A stretch of DNA of 43,717 bases from positions 1 through 43,717 of the IMG/VR virus record IMGVR_UViG_3300020472_002670; one strand, 5' to 3'. Below are positions 32,069-39,299 of the stretch, piece after piece. The stretch's first letter is position 1, and every line of letters begins with the position of its first letter. Source of the DNA: a virus. A model generated the notes under the pieces. It did no database searches and was not told the origin of the DNA. It was given only the letters and a program-made list of their open reading frames with translations. The translations under genes were made by a program, and so were the position numbers.

Positions 32069-34585
32069 TTAAAAAAATCTATCTAATGTATTCTTCTTAT
32101 CAAGTGGTAAACCCCAATCTAAAGCTTCATAAAAAACCTTTACCTTTTTCTCTAACGCTCCTTTATATAATTTATCAACATCAATATATTCTTTTATGAA
32201 ATTCATTATCTCATCTGGATCATCATAACCTTTGAACGCTATTGATTCTATACCAAAGGGATTGTTTTTTAAGTATACCCATTTAATTTTACCTGCATTT
32301 GATATTGGTTCTACATTATTCAACTTATGATACTTCAATAAATCATTGTATCTGATAGCTGATTTTACATGCACTGGTGTACCTTTATACAAAGTTCTAA
32401 ATATTGATTTTTCACCATATATTTTTCCTGTATGTCTTTTATCTATAAATTTATCCATTCTTTTAACACCAGTTGGTAATGCTATTTCTTCAACATTAAT
32501 TTTCTTCATACCATTTTTAAAATTTATAATTTTATCATCAATAATTTCTTTATCTTCATTTGACAATATATCTTTTAAAACACCTCTCATTAAATCTCTC
32601 ATAGCAGGTGGAAAGTTACTCCTTACAATATCTAATCCTTTAACATCAAGTTTATTACATTCGATACCACCATCGTTGATAATCCATTGTCCATATCTTT
32701 TCTTGGTAACCCAAAACGCGGCTTTAGCAATACATTCTTGTTTAATATCAAATCTATGATCACTTTTAACATTTAATATTTTACTAGCAAACATATCATA
32801 TGATTTATTAATATAATCTTGAACTTCTTTAGCAATCAATAATATTTGTTCCGTCATAAATTTCTCATCTGTAACATCAGCTTTAGGAAATCTATTCTTA
32901 ACTAAAGGAACGGCTGGATAGAATACAGAATCTGTATCAGTATAAATACAATAGTCTTCTTTATCACCAAGTTCTGTATTATAATAATGATTAGTAACTT
33001 TCTCTGTAAATTTTATCAATGTTTGACCAGTTAGTGTTGTCGCTTCAGCGTTATCTAAATCATAAAATCTAAATACTGGTAACCCCAATACACCATAAAG
33101 TGAATTAAGAATAATCTTTTGAATATGTTGTCTACGATTAAAATAACCAGCCTTATCCATTTCACCATTGTCATTATGTTTCTTCATCAATCTTTTATAT
33201 TCAACTCTTTCATTAAACCATTTTTCTAATATTACAGGAATCAAACCTTTTTTATCATTACGATATAAAACACCATTAGAAGATACTGAAACTTTATTAT
33301 TATCAAACATAGTCTTTAATTCATCTTGACTATATTTACCTTTTTCTTTTCCTTCAACCATTAATGTATATGTTTTAGGTGTTCCTTTTATAAACTCTTC
33401 AGCATTCCAACCTACTAATTTACCAAGTTTAGTTTCAGGTGATATATTCAAAGTCATAATTGTTGATGGATACATTGATGTTAAATCTAAATCAAACACC
33501 CAATCATATCTACCAGCTTTAGGCTCTTTAACATAAGCACCACTAAATTTATCATCCCTATCCATTTTAGCTCCGTAAGCTTTATTAGGTGCAACTACAC
33601 CAATTTCTTTCATATAAACTAACATCGCACCTTCTAAATATCTACTACTGAAAAATATATCTTCATATGGAATATGTCCTATGTGACATACACCTCGAGC
33701 CAAATCAATAAATTGTAATTTATCATCAAGAGCCTTTACAATCTTAACATCGTTCAAGTTATACTCTATATACTTATTGATATCATTTTCATATAAATCT
33801 TGTAATGAACCTTCGTAATCAATCTTACCAAGTCCAACTTCTAATTGTCCAATGTAATCTAAACGATATGATGATTGTTGTGTAAATGTAAATTTTCTAT
33901 ACAATCTCAAATAATCAAGTACAGAAACTCCAGCAATTCTAAATTTATCTTGTCGCTCAACATAAAAAACTCTACCAATAGGTGAAAGACAATTAGCTAT
34001 TTGGTGTCCTAAAACTTTCACTGTTCTGTTATATAAATAAGGAATATCAAAACCATCAACATTCCAACCACTTAATATAGTTGGATTTATTTCGAGGTAT
34101 TTCTGATAAAATCTTTGTAGTAATTCTTCTTCTGATTTGAATGATTCTACGACATCTGTATTTGGAACATCACCTAATACATAACAAGAATACTTATCCA
34201 TTGTTTTGTCGTAGAGAGCTATAGCTGTAATTTTATTGTCAGCCCGTTTTGGTTCAGGAAATCCATCTTTAACTTCAACCTCAATATCAAAATAAACTTC
34301 TCTCTGTCCCTTTGATGATTCGTTAGAATCAGGATACATATCAACCAATACTCTTGTTTCTAATGGAACATCAGATTCAAAAACATTACCATTCTGTAAA
34401 TCATCACCAGTCCAAAAGTTTACTTTTTTTAACTTATCACCATATAAGGAACGATATGTTCCACTTTGTGATTTTAGATAAGCGTATGATTTATATTGAA
34501 ATTTTTGATAACCTGTTTTGTCATCCCAAATATGAACCGTTGGTTTCCCGTCTTTTGGTTTTTCTACAAATATATTCTGATACAT
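32069..34585 (-). CDS. 43: family B DNA polymerase gp43
   Basis: An 838-residue B-family polymerase with 3'-5' exonuclease. Exo I is YFDIEVE (Asp100, Glu102), Exo II GWNVDGFDIPYL (about 173-184), and Exo III YNLNDVKIV. Polymerase motif A is DLTSMYPSTI, motif B KIILNSLYGVLG and motif C YTDTDSVF with the catalytic Asp pair; KKRYGQW follows. The C-terminus ends KKNTLDRFF, like a clamp-binding tail. Length is slightly below T4 gp43 (898). It would replicate the phage genome with gp45/44/62. Start at 34585 with little ribosome-site support. Confidence 0.97.
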   Translation of the reverse strand: MYQNIFVEKPKDGKPTVHIWDDKTGYQKFQYKSYAYLKSQSGTYRSLYGDKLKKVNFWTGDDLQNGNVFESDVPLETRVLVDMYPDSNESSKGQREVYFDIEVEVKDGFPEPKRADNKITAIALYDKTMDKYSCYVLGDVPNTDVVESFKSEEELLQRFYQKYLEINPTILSGWNVDGFDIPYLYNRTVKVLGHQIANCLSPIGRVFYVERQDKFRIAGVSVLDYLRLYRKFTFTQQSSYRLDYIGQLEVGLGKIDYEGSLQDLYENDINKYIEYNLNDVKIVKALDDKLQFIDLARGVCHIGHIPYEDIFFSSRYLEGAMLVYMKEIGVVAPNKAYGAKMDRDDKFSGAYVKEPKAGRYDWVFDLDLTSMYPSTIMTLNISPETKLGKLVGWNAEEFIKGTPKTYTLMVEGKEKGKYSQDELKTMFDNNKVSVSSNGVLYRNDKKGLIPVILEKWFNERVEYKRLMKKHNDNGEMDKAGYFNRRQHIQKIILNSLYGVLGLPVFRFYDLDNAEATTLTGQTLIKFTEKVTNHYYNTELGDKEDYCIYTDTDSVFYPAVPLVKNRFPKADVTDEKFMTEQILLIAKEVQDYINKSYDMFASKILNVKSDHRFDIKQECIAKAAFWVTKKRYGQWIINDGGIECNKLDVKGLDIVRSNFPPAMRDLMRGVLKDILSNEDKEIIDDKIINFKNGMKKINVEEIALPTGVKRMDKFIDKRHTGKIYGEKSIFRTLYKGTPVHVKSAIRYNDLLKYHKLNNVEPISNAGKIKWVYLKNNPFGIESIAFKGYDDPDEIMNFIKEYIDVDKLYKGALEKKVKVFYEALDWGLPLDKKNTLDRFF

Positions 34586-34591
34586 ATCTTA

Positions 34592-34620
34592 AATATACAA
34601 CCTTTATTTATTTTAAACAA
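34592..34620 (-). promoter_or_regulatory. possible promoter overlapping gp43 start
   Basis: On the minus strand TTGTTT (34615-34620), 17 bases, then TATATT (34592-34597). The predicted start of transcription would fall on or next to the gp43 ATG at 34585, which would make a leaderless message. The -35 box matches only in part. Plausible but unproven. Confidence 0.35.
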
Positions 34621-34627
34621 GCTTTTT

Positions 34628-35131
34628 TTATTTTTTTCCGTCTATTAACCAAGATGATGATTGTATTTTTCCACCACCGATTCCCCATAACATTGTTACA
34701 TCTTGAGTTCTACAAGTTTCCATTTCAGGAGTATTGCCTTTACCTCTATCTCCACCATTAGCGAAATAGATTTCATAATCTCTTCTACCTGTTGGATTAT
34801 TACCATTCCAATCGTGATTAAACATTCCACCATTGTATGTAGTTCTTACTTGATGTATTAATGATTTAGCTGTATCATCTGAATCATCAAACTTTACAAC
34901 TGAACTAATATATTTAATACCCTCAAGTATTTCTTTTCTTTCATAAAACTCCATAAATGGTTTTCCTTTTTTTCTTGATAACCATTCGTCTGAATTTAAT
35001 CCCACGATTACTTGGTGTCCTAAATTAGCAGCTTCTCTGAACATTCTCATATGTCCTTTATGTACTGGGTCGAAACCACCACTTAATATTATTACTGATT
35101 TTCTCCAATCTATATTATAACTATTACTCAT
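34628..35131 (-). CDS. cytidylyltransferase-like protein (RfaE/TagD type)
   Basis: A 167-residue nucleotidyltransferase. ILSGGFDPVHKGHMRMF carries the GGFDPVHxGH signature of the RfaE C-terminal domain and glycerol-3-phosphate cytidylyltransferases; VIVGLNSDEWLSRKKG and FYERKEIL follow the family pattern. FANGGDRGKGNTPE is the conserved late motif. It would activate a sugar- or polyol-phosphate with ATP or CTP, for instance heptose-1-phosphate, which would suit the heptosyltransferase-like gene at 20570. It lies away from the glycan cluster, next to gp43. GGAGGA is very close to the ATG. Confidence 0.85.
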   Translation of the reverse strand: MSNSYNIDWRKSVIILSGGFDPVHKGHMRMFREAANLGHQVIVGLNSDEWLSRKKGKPFMEFYERKEILEGIKYISSVVKFDDSDDTAKSLIHQVRTTYNGGMFNHDWNGNNPTGRRDYEIYFANGGDRGKGNTPEMETCRTQDVTMLWGIGGGKIQSSSWLIDGKK

Positions 35132-35486
35132 TCATTCCTCCGTGTGCTTTTGGTAACCCATATTTATTTACTCTGATATAAACCATCTTGTCTATACTAC
35201 ATACTACTCTGTCCGCTTGAACACTTCTAACATCACAAGCTAATGTACAAGATGTATTACCTATCTCTATTGTTTGCATTCCTATTTCAACAACATCACC
35301 TTCTAATACAGGAAACTTAAAATCTATTTCTGATATGTATTTAGTTACAATCAATCCTGTTTGTAGTTCAAGTGCCGCGTGAATACCACCTTCTTCGTCA
35401 ATCCATTTAAGTAATTGACCTCCGTGAAGAGTTCCTCTTGGATTTAAATCAGCTGGTGTTATAAGTTTTCGTGTTAAAAATTTCAT
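35124..35486 (-). CDS. hotdog-fold acyl-CoA thioesterase (YciA/BFIT-like)
   Basis: A 120-residue hotdog thioesterase. PRGTLHGGQLLKWIDEEGG near 16-34 is the long-helix signature of BACH/YciA-type acyl-CoA hydrolases, with the catalytic Asp/Glu in WIDE. FPVLEGDVVEIGMQTIEIGNTS follows as in the family. These enzymes hydrolyse acyl-CoA to free acid and CoA. It is a metabolic gene unusual in a phage replication region; it might alter host lipid or acyl pools, but this is speculation. It overlaps both neighbours by a few bases. Confidence 0.85.
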   Translation of the reverse strand: MKFLTRKLITPADLNPRGTLHGGQLLKWIDEEGGIHAALELQTGLIVTKYISEIDFKFPVLEGDVVEIGMQTIEIGNTSCTLACDVRSVQADRVVCSIDKMVYIRVNKYGLPKAHGGMNE

Positions 35487-35692
35487 TTAGGTTGCCTCTT
35501 TTTTTGCATTTCTTTATTTAATTTATCTATTTCATCCCCAGTAAATGTTTCAAACCAAAAGGGAAACACAGAATGTATGAATACAACCATAGATAGTGTA
35601 CAAAGCAATATAGAATACTTCAATGCTTTTTTCATATGTTCAAAATATGTTTCCCCTGTTGAATTTGGATGCTTCGTAAATGGATTAACCAT
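35483..35692 (-). CDS. DUF6356-like small membrane protein
   Basis: A 69-residue protein. FTKHPNSTGETYFEHMKKAL, one membrane segment (about 26-46, ILLCTLSMVVFIHSVFP), then FWFETFTGDEIDKLNKEM and a basic tail, match the DUF6356 pattern (HP-s-GE-Y-eH, then a hydrophobic pass, then H--fPf-f--tg). Function of this family is unknown. It is coupled to the thermonuclease and thioesterase genes by short overlaps. Confidence 0.7.
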   Translation of the reverse strand: MVNPFTKHPNSTGETYFEHMKKALKYSILLCTLSMVVFIHSVFPFWFETFTGDEIDKLNKEMQKKRQPK

Positions 35693-36077
35693 TAAACACT
35701 TTCTTTTTCTCTCCGTGATATTCGTAAGCGTGTCCGTGTTCTTTCAGTAATTCGTTTACTGATTTTTCGTGTCCTTTTACAAACAAATCGGCTAGGACGC
35801 GTCCGTATTTCCCAACACCGTAGGATTTTAATACGAACTTGCCCTCATCCGAATTAGTTAATAAATCTTTTGTAAACGCTTTAGCGGCTAATCCTTTTTT
35901 CTTTTCATCGAGGTTACGAGTACGAGATTCCCAGGTGTCCACGCCATAAAATCGTATTCTCTTTTTAACGAAAGTGTTAAAACCCAAATCGATAAGAGCG
36001 TCACAAGTATCACCATCAACGACTCGTAATAACTTCGCTGAATAATTATGTTTTTCAATTTTTTTCTTCTTTCCCAT
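35685..36077 (-). CDS. thermonuclease (SNase domain)
   Basis: A 130-residue staphylococcal-nuclease fold protein. LLRVVDGDTCDALIDLG near 15-31 gives the DGDT calcium-site motif, RIRFYGVDTWESR near 41-53 gives the catalytic Arg and Glu, and YGVGKYGRVLADLF gives the second catalytic Arg. The very basic N-terminus (GKKKKIEKHNY) looks more like a DNA-binding tail than a secretion signal. Likely degrades host DNA or RNA inside the cell. Length is near the minimal family size. AGGAG precedes the ATG. Confidence 0.92.
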   Translation of the reverse strand: MGKKKKIEKHNYSAKLLRVVDGDTCDALIDLGFNTFVKKRIRFYGVDTWESRTRNLDEKKKGLAAKAFTKDLLTNSDEGKFVLKSYGVGKYGRVLADLFVKGHEKSVNELLKEHGHAYEYHGEKKKVFNG

Positions 36078-36087
36078 TATTTTTCTC

Positions 36088-36465
36088 CTACTTACTAAAG
36101 TATTGTTCTTTATTTAAATTACTCAATCTTTCCCTTGTATTTAATTCAGGAAAATTTTCTTCCAACCATTGAACTGATTCTGAAAATGTTGTTCCAAGTA
36201 TTTCACTAACTAACTGAATTACATCAAGGATATTAATTATACCATCTTGATTCATATCAGCAGTTAATGATTCTTCTTCTGTTGGTGTTTGTCCTAAAAC
36301 AAAATTTATAATTGTTATTACATCTGTAATATTTATTTCACCATCAAAGTTAACATCACCATATAGTTCTACTACGAAATCTTCTTCAGGTTCTCCTATG
36401 TATCCAAAGAACCAATTTAATCTACTATGAATTTTAGAGTACACACCTGGGTACTGGGCTTCCGC
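36088..36465 (-). CDS. downstream part of trypsin-dockerin gene after in-frame TGA
   Basis: In the same frame as the protease gene, 125 codons remain open after the TGA at 36466-36468. Residues just after it (AEAQYPGVYSKIHSRLNWF) are the natural C-terminus of a trypsin domain (PGVY--i----W). A dockerin-like pair of calcium loops follows: GDVNFDGEINITDVITIINF and DMNQDGIINILDVIQLVSEI, each with D-x-N-x-DG plus helix. A short acidic tail ends the protein. There is no convincing independent start: the first GTG is inside the protease domain with no ribosome site. So this is either read-through product or a dead 3' fragment. Confidence 0.7.
   Translation of the reverse strand, partial: AEAQYPGVYSKIHSRLNWFFGYIGEPEEDFVVELYGDVNFDGEINITDVITIINFVLGQTPTEEESLTADMNQDGIINILDVIQLVSEILGTTFSESVQWLEENFPELNTRERLSNLNKEQYFSK
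36438..36455 (-). other. short hairpin downstream of the in-frame TGA
   Basis: On the minus strand AGTAC, eight-base loop CCAGGTGT, GTACT form a five-base-pair hairpin. It begins 11 bases after the TGA at 36466, and its loop contains GGT, as bacterial SECIS loops often do. It is short and could be chance. Confidence 0.3.
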
Positions 36466-36468
36466 TCA
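36466..36468 (-). other. in-frame TGA at conserved Cys codon
   Basis: The protease reads IVSWGYG, then TGA, then AEAQYPGVY. In trypsins this position is a cysteine (SWGYGC-A, chymotrypsin Cys220) paired to the Cys before GDSGGP, which is present here. So the stop replaces exactly one conserved residue. Confidence 0.9.
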
Positions 36469-37290
36469 ACCATAACCCCAACTAACTATACCAATCAATT
36501 CATATTCACCTTCATCATTTGTCATAATAAGTGGACCACCACTATCTCCTTGACAAGAATCTTCTCCACCATTACCATCACCAGCACATATCATATTGTT
36601 AGTAATATCTGAATTAGAATAACTACCACAAGAATCATCTATTGGTACATCAACCTCTAATAATATATTAGAACTACTACCACCACTTGATGTAGCACCC
36701 CAACCCATTGTTGTTGACATTACAGGTTCTTCATCGTGTGATGTATCTGTACATAATTGTATAGGTTCAAAATCTGTTATTGGTGATGACAATCTTAATA
36801 GAGCATAATCATTATTTAATGAGTTACCACTATATTGTGGATGAACTATAATTTCTTCTACACCTCTTGTTTGAGAACCATTAGTTCCATTTACATTATG
36901 TAATCCAATCACCACATCTAAATTACTTGCCGATTCTCCTTGAACACAATGAGCTGCTGTCACAACCCAATCTGGTCTGACTAACGAACCACCACAAAAA
37001 TGTCCACCCCACCATCCACTTGATTGTAATGATACCATAAAATCGTATTTACAATTAGGACACGCTGGATTTACAGGACTACCACCAACAATCATTGGTT
37101 GTGGTAAGTCACCAGGATTTATTGTATTCTGTTCCATCGACATTGGTTCAACATCGGGTGGAAACACACAACAAGGTACTTCATTTGTCATTGGATTTGA
37201 TGATTCATCACAACCATTACAGAATAATAGTATTAATCCAAATAGACAAAATGTTTTAAATATATTTGTAATTAGTTTATAATTCCACAT
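36466..37290 (-). CDS. trypsin-like serine protease, lipoprotein-like signal, stops at in-frame TGA
   Basis: A 274-residue S1-family protease. The N-terminus (YKLITNIFKTFCLFGLILLF) is a signal peptide ending in a CNGC lipobox-like site. IVGG (activation cleavage), VVTAAHC (His), NNDYALLRL (Asp) and SCQGDSGGP (Ser) give the full catalytic triad. Cysteines at GHFCGGS/TAAHC, DSCGSY/MICAG and DSCQGD match known trypsin disulfides, but the last partner is the TGA. Export to the cell surface is expected, which is unusual for a phage. GGAGGT precedes the ATG, inside the nrdJ end. If read through, the product is 400 residues with C-terminal dockerin repeats. Confidence 0.88.
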   Translation of the reverse strand: MWNYKLITNIFKTFCLFGLILLFCNGCDESSNPMTNEVPCCVFPPDVEPMSMEQNTINPGDLPQPMIVGGSPVNPACPNCKYDFMVSLQSSGWWGGHFCGGSLVRPDWVVTAAHCVQGESASNLDVVIGLHNVNGTNGSQTRGVEEIIVHPQYSGNSLNNDYALLRLSSPITDFEPIQLCTDTSHDEEPVMSTTMGWGATSSGGSSSNILLEVDVPIDDSCGSYSNSDITNNMICAGDGNGGEDSCQGDSGGPLIMTNDEGEYELIGIVSWGYG

Positions 37291-39298
37291 TTTCTACCTC
37301 CTGTGTTTCTTTGATTTCATTGAAATCAATTTCACAAGTATCATTGTTACAGAACTTTTCAACTTCTGCTTCATTACCTTTTACTTGTCTGAATGATAGA
37401 TAACCTAATTCCTTAACCATTTTATTATATTTCTTTTCAGTAATTTCTTCATAAGGCATTTGTTTATAAGCACCTAATTCTAATTTAGGTAAGAATGAAA
37501 TACCCTTTAATTGATATTGAAAGTAATCAAGAGCTGACGCTAAATGTTTTCCTTCTTTTTCAGGGTCAAAAGTAACCGTACAACTTACTTGATTGTCAGC
37601 CCAGTTACGCTGCATAAATGCGGCTAGACACATCTGTTCCCACATTGATACATCATTAACAGTTCTAATTCCTTCACCTACATCAACAGGTACTTCAATT
37701 ACAACCGTAGAGTCCTCACTCCCGAAAGCAGGTTCAATTTTGTAACCAGCTTTTTCTAAAGGTTTTATCAATGGTGAATTAACCGATAGTCTAATTCTTC
37801 TGATATAGAATCTACTTTCTGGGTAGTGAAGTCCTGGGGTGGAGCCCGCCAATAATGAAACCGTACCACTTGGTTTAACTGATGTAGTTTTTATACTACG
37901 AGGTACAGCTAACCAATCTGAATACCCTTTGTCATATTTTTGTATGGCATCATATCCAGATTCTAACCATCTTCTTAACTCACCTTGTCCTCGATGAGTA
38001 ATAAATTGTGCTATACCACTAACTGAACAACCTATCCTTCTGTTTCTTAACATAACTCTATTTGTTTCAGCCCAATGTGTTTTTCCAAGTGTTACTGTTT
38101 TCGCATATAAATAAGCGTATTTTAATGTTGTTATATAATCATCTAAATCTTTGTGGTTATGTGGAAATGTTTCTACTAAACAACATAACTCATATGATTC
38201 TAATGATTGTTCAAGACAAGGATTACCACCTGCTACTCTATGGTCTTTATCATCACCACCATTCTTCATTCTTGAATAGTGTTTCATATTATCTAACCAA
38301 GCAAGTCCTGGTTCTCCATTGTCTATAATTCTTTCTGCTATATCTGTGTAATCTTGTCCAAGTTCAGCAAATACTGAATTGTTGGATGTCCAACCAAATT
38401 GTTCTCTATGTGGATTTTTCTTATAATTTTTTAGATTGATATATTCTTCTGAATCTGGTTCACCAAATACGATTTCAGCAGTTCGTCTAACATTACCTGC
38501 AACTACACATTTACCAATCAGATTCATTATATCTACAATTGTTGTGATTGTAATTGGTTCACCTATATTTTTATCTAAACATTCTGAAACTGACTTATGT
38601 ACTTCAAGTAATGGTTTATGTCCACTTGATACACCACCAAAGCCTTTAATTGGTTCACCTTCACCTCTTATTTTAGAATAATCAAAATCAACTCCTGTTA
38701 TACCAAGAAAATATGAGTCAAGTAATCGTCTTACTGATTCAACCCAACCTTCTCTTGTATCAGGTATTACATATGTTTCTTTTTCTCTATCTTCTTTTGG
38801 ACCTCTGACTACGAATTGTTCTGCACCTTTTGTATCAAATCCTACACCAACTCCAACCATTGAAGCATCCATTAGGAAACAGAATGGTTTAGATAAATCT
38901 TCTTTTAGATTGTTAGTTGATACGAATGCACAATTATTAAGAGCCGCGTATAGATTTCTTTCTTCTGTAATTGGTGTTCCCATAGCCCATAAACCTCTAC
39001 CAGGAGGTAAGAATTTCATATTGAACATTCTGTCATACATTTCTTGAGCGGACCTCTGGGCCTGCCAAGCGTTCCAACCAAGATGATGTGATTCTATCCA
39101 TTTCTTTTGCATATTGTAAGTACCTTCAACTACTCGTTGACAAGTCTCCCACCACATCTCATTTTTTCCATCATCTTTGATACGAGAATAAGTTCTCATA
39201 TACACCAATTCACCCAATCCGTTAAAACCGAATGGTGCTTTTTTTCGTTTATATCCGTCAATAAAATTATCTGACAAACTGAATCTTTTGTAATCCAT
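37277..39298 (-). CDS. nrdJ: adenosylcobalamin-dependent ribonucleotide reductase (class II, RTPR-like)
   Basis: A 673-residue monomeric class II reductase. EMWWETCQRVVEGTYNMQKK near 47-66 is typical of the RTPR branch. Active-site cysteines are NNCAF (Cys123), NPCLE (thiyl-radical Cys with Glu two residues later) and, 11 residues after it, LCCLVE. The C-terminal CNNDTC supplies the two shuttle cysteines spaced as in RTPR (C-x4-C). It reduces ribonucleoside triphosphates to deoxy forms using B12, so the host must make or import cobalamin. AGGGGATT precedes the ATG. Confidence 0.95.
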   Translation of the reverse strand: MDYKRFSLSDNFIDGYKRKKAPFGFNGLGELVYMRTYSRIKDDGKNEMWWETCQRVVEGTYNMQKKWIESHHLGWNAWQAQRSAQEMYDRMFNMKFLPPGRGLWAMGTPITEERNLYAALNNCAFVSTNNLKEDLSKPFCFLMDASMVGVGVGFDTKGAEQFVVRGPKEDREKETYVIPDTREGWVESVRRLLDSYFLGITGVDFDYSKIRGEGEPIKGFGGVSSGHKPLLEVHKSVSECLDKNIGEPITITTIVDIMNLIGKCVVAGNVRRTAEIVFGEPDSEEYINLKNYKKNPHREQFGWTSNNSVFAELGQDYTDIAERIIDNGEPGLAWLDNMKHYSRMKNGGDDKDHRVAGGNPCLEQSLESYELCCLVETFPHNHKDLDDYITTLKYAYLYAKTVTLGKTHWAETNRVMLRNRRIGCSVSGIAQFITHRGQGELRRWLESGYDAIQKYDKGYSDWLAVPRSIKTTSVKPSGTVSLLAGSTPGLHYPESRFYIRRIRLSVNSPLIKPLEKAGYKIEPAFGSEDSTVVIEVPVDVGEGIRTVNDVSMWEQMCLAAFMQRNWADNQVSCTVTFDPEKEGKHLASALDYFQYQLKGISFLPKLELGAYKQMPYEEITEKKYNKMVKELGYLSFRQVKGNEAEVEKFCNNDTCEIDFNEIKETQEVENVEL

Positions 39299-39299
39299 T

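Noticed and set aside
32063-32085. Rho-independent terminator after gp43
   Set aside because: Only an A/T palindrome is present, without a GC stem.
32346-32759. Plus-strand 137-codon open frame
   Set aside because: Antisense to gp43 in a conserved polymerase region; hydrophobic composition is typical of a shadow frame.
34354-34761. Plus-strand 135-codon open frame
   Set aside because: Crosses from gp43 into the nucleotidyltransferase gene on the opposite strand; no ribosome site or domain.
36088-36444. Independent dockerin gene starting at the internal GTG
   Set aside because: The GTG lies inside the trypsin-domain C-terminus (PGVY) with no ribosome site; the frame is continuous with the protease across the TGA.
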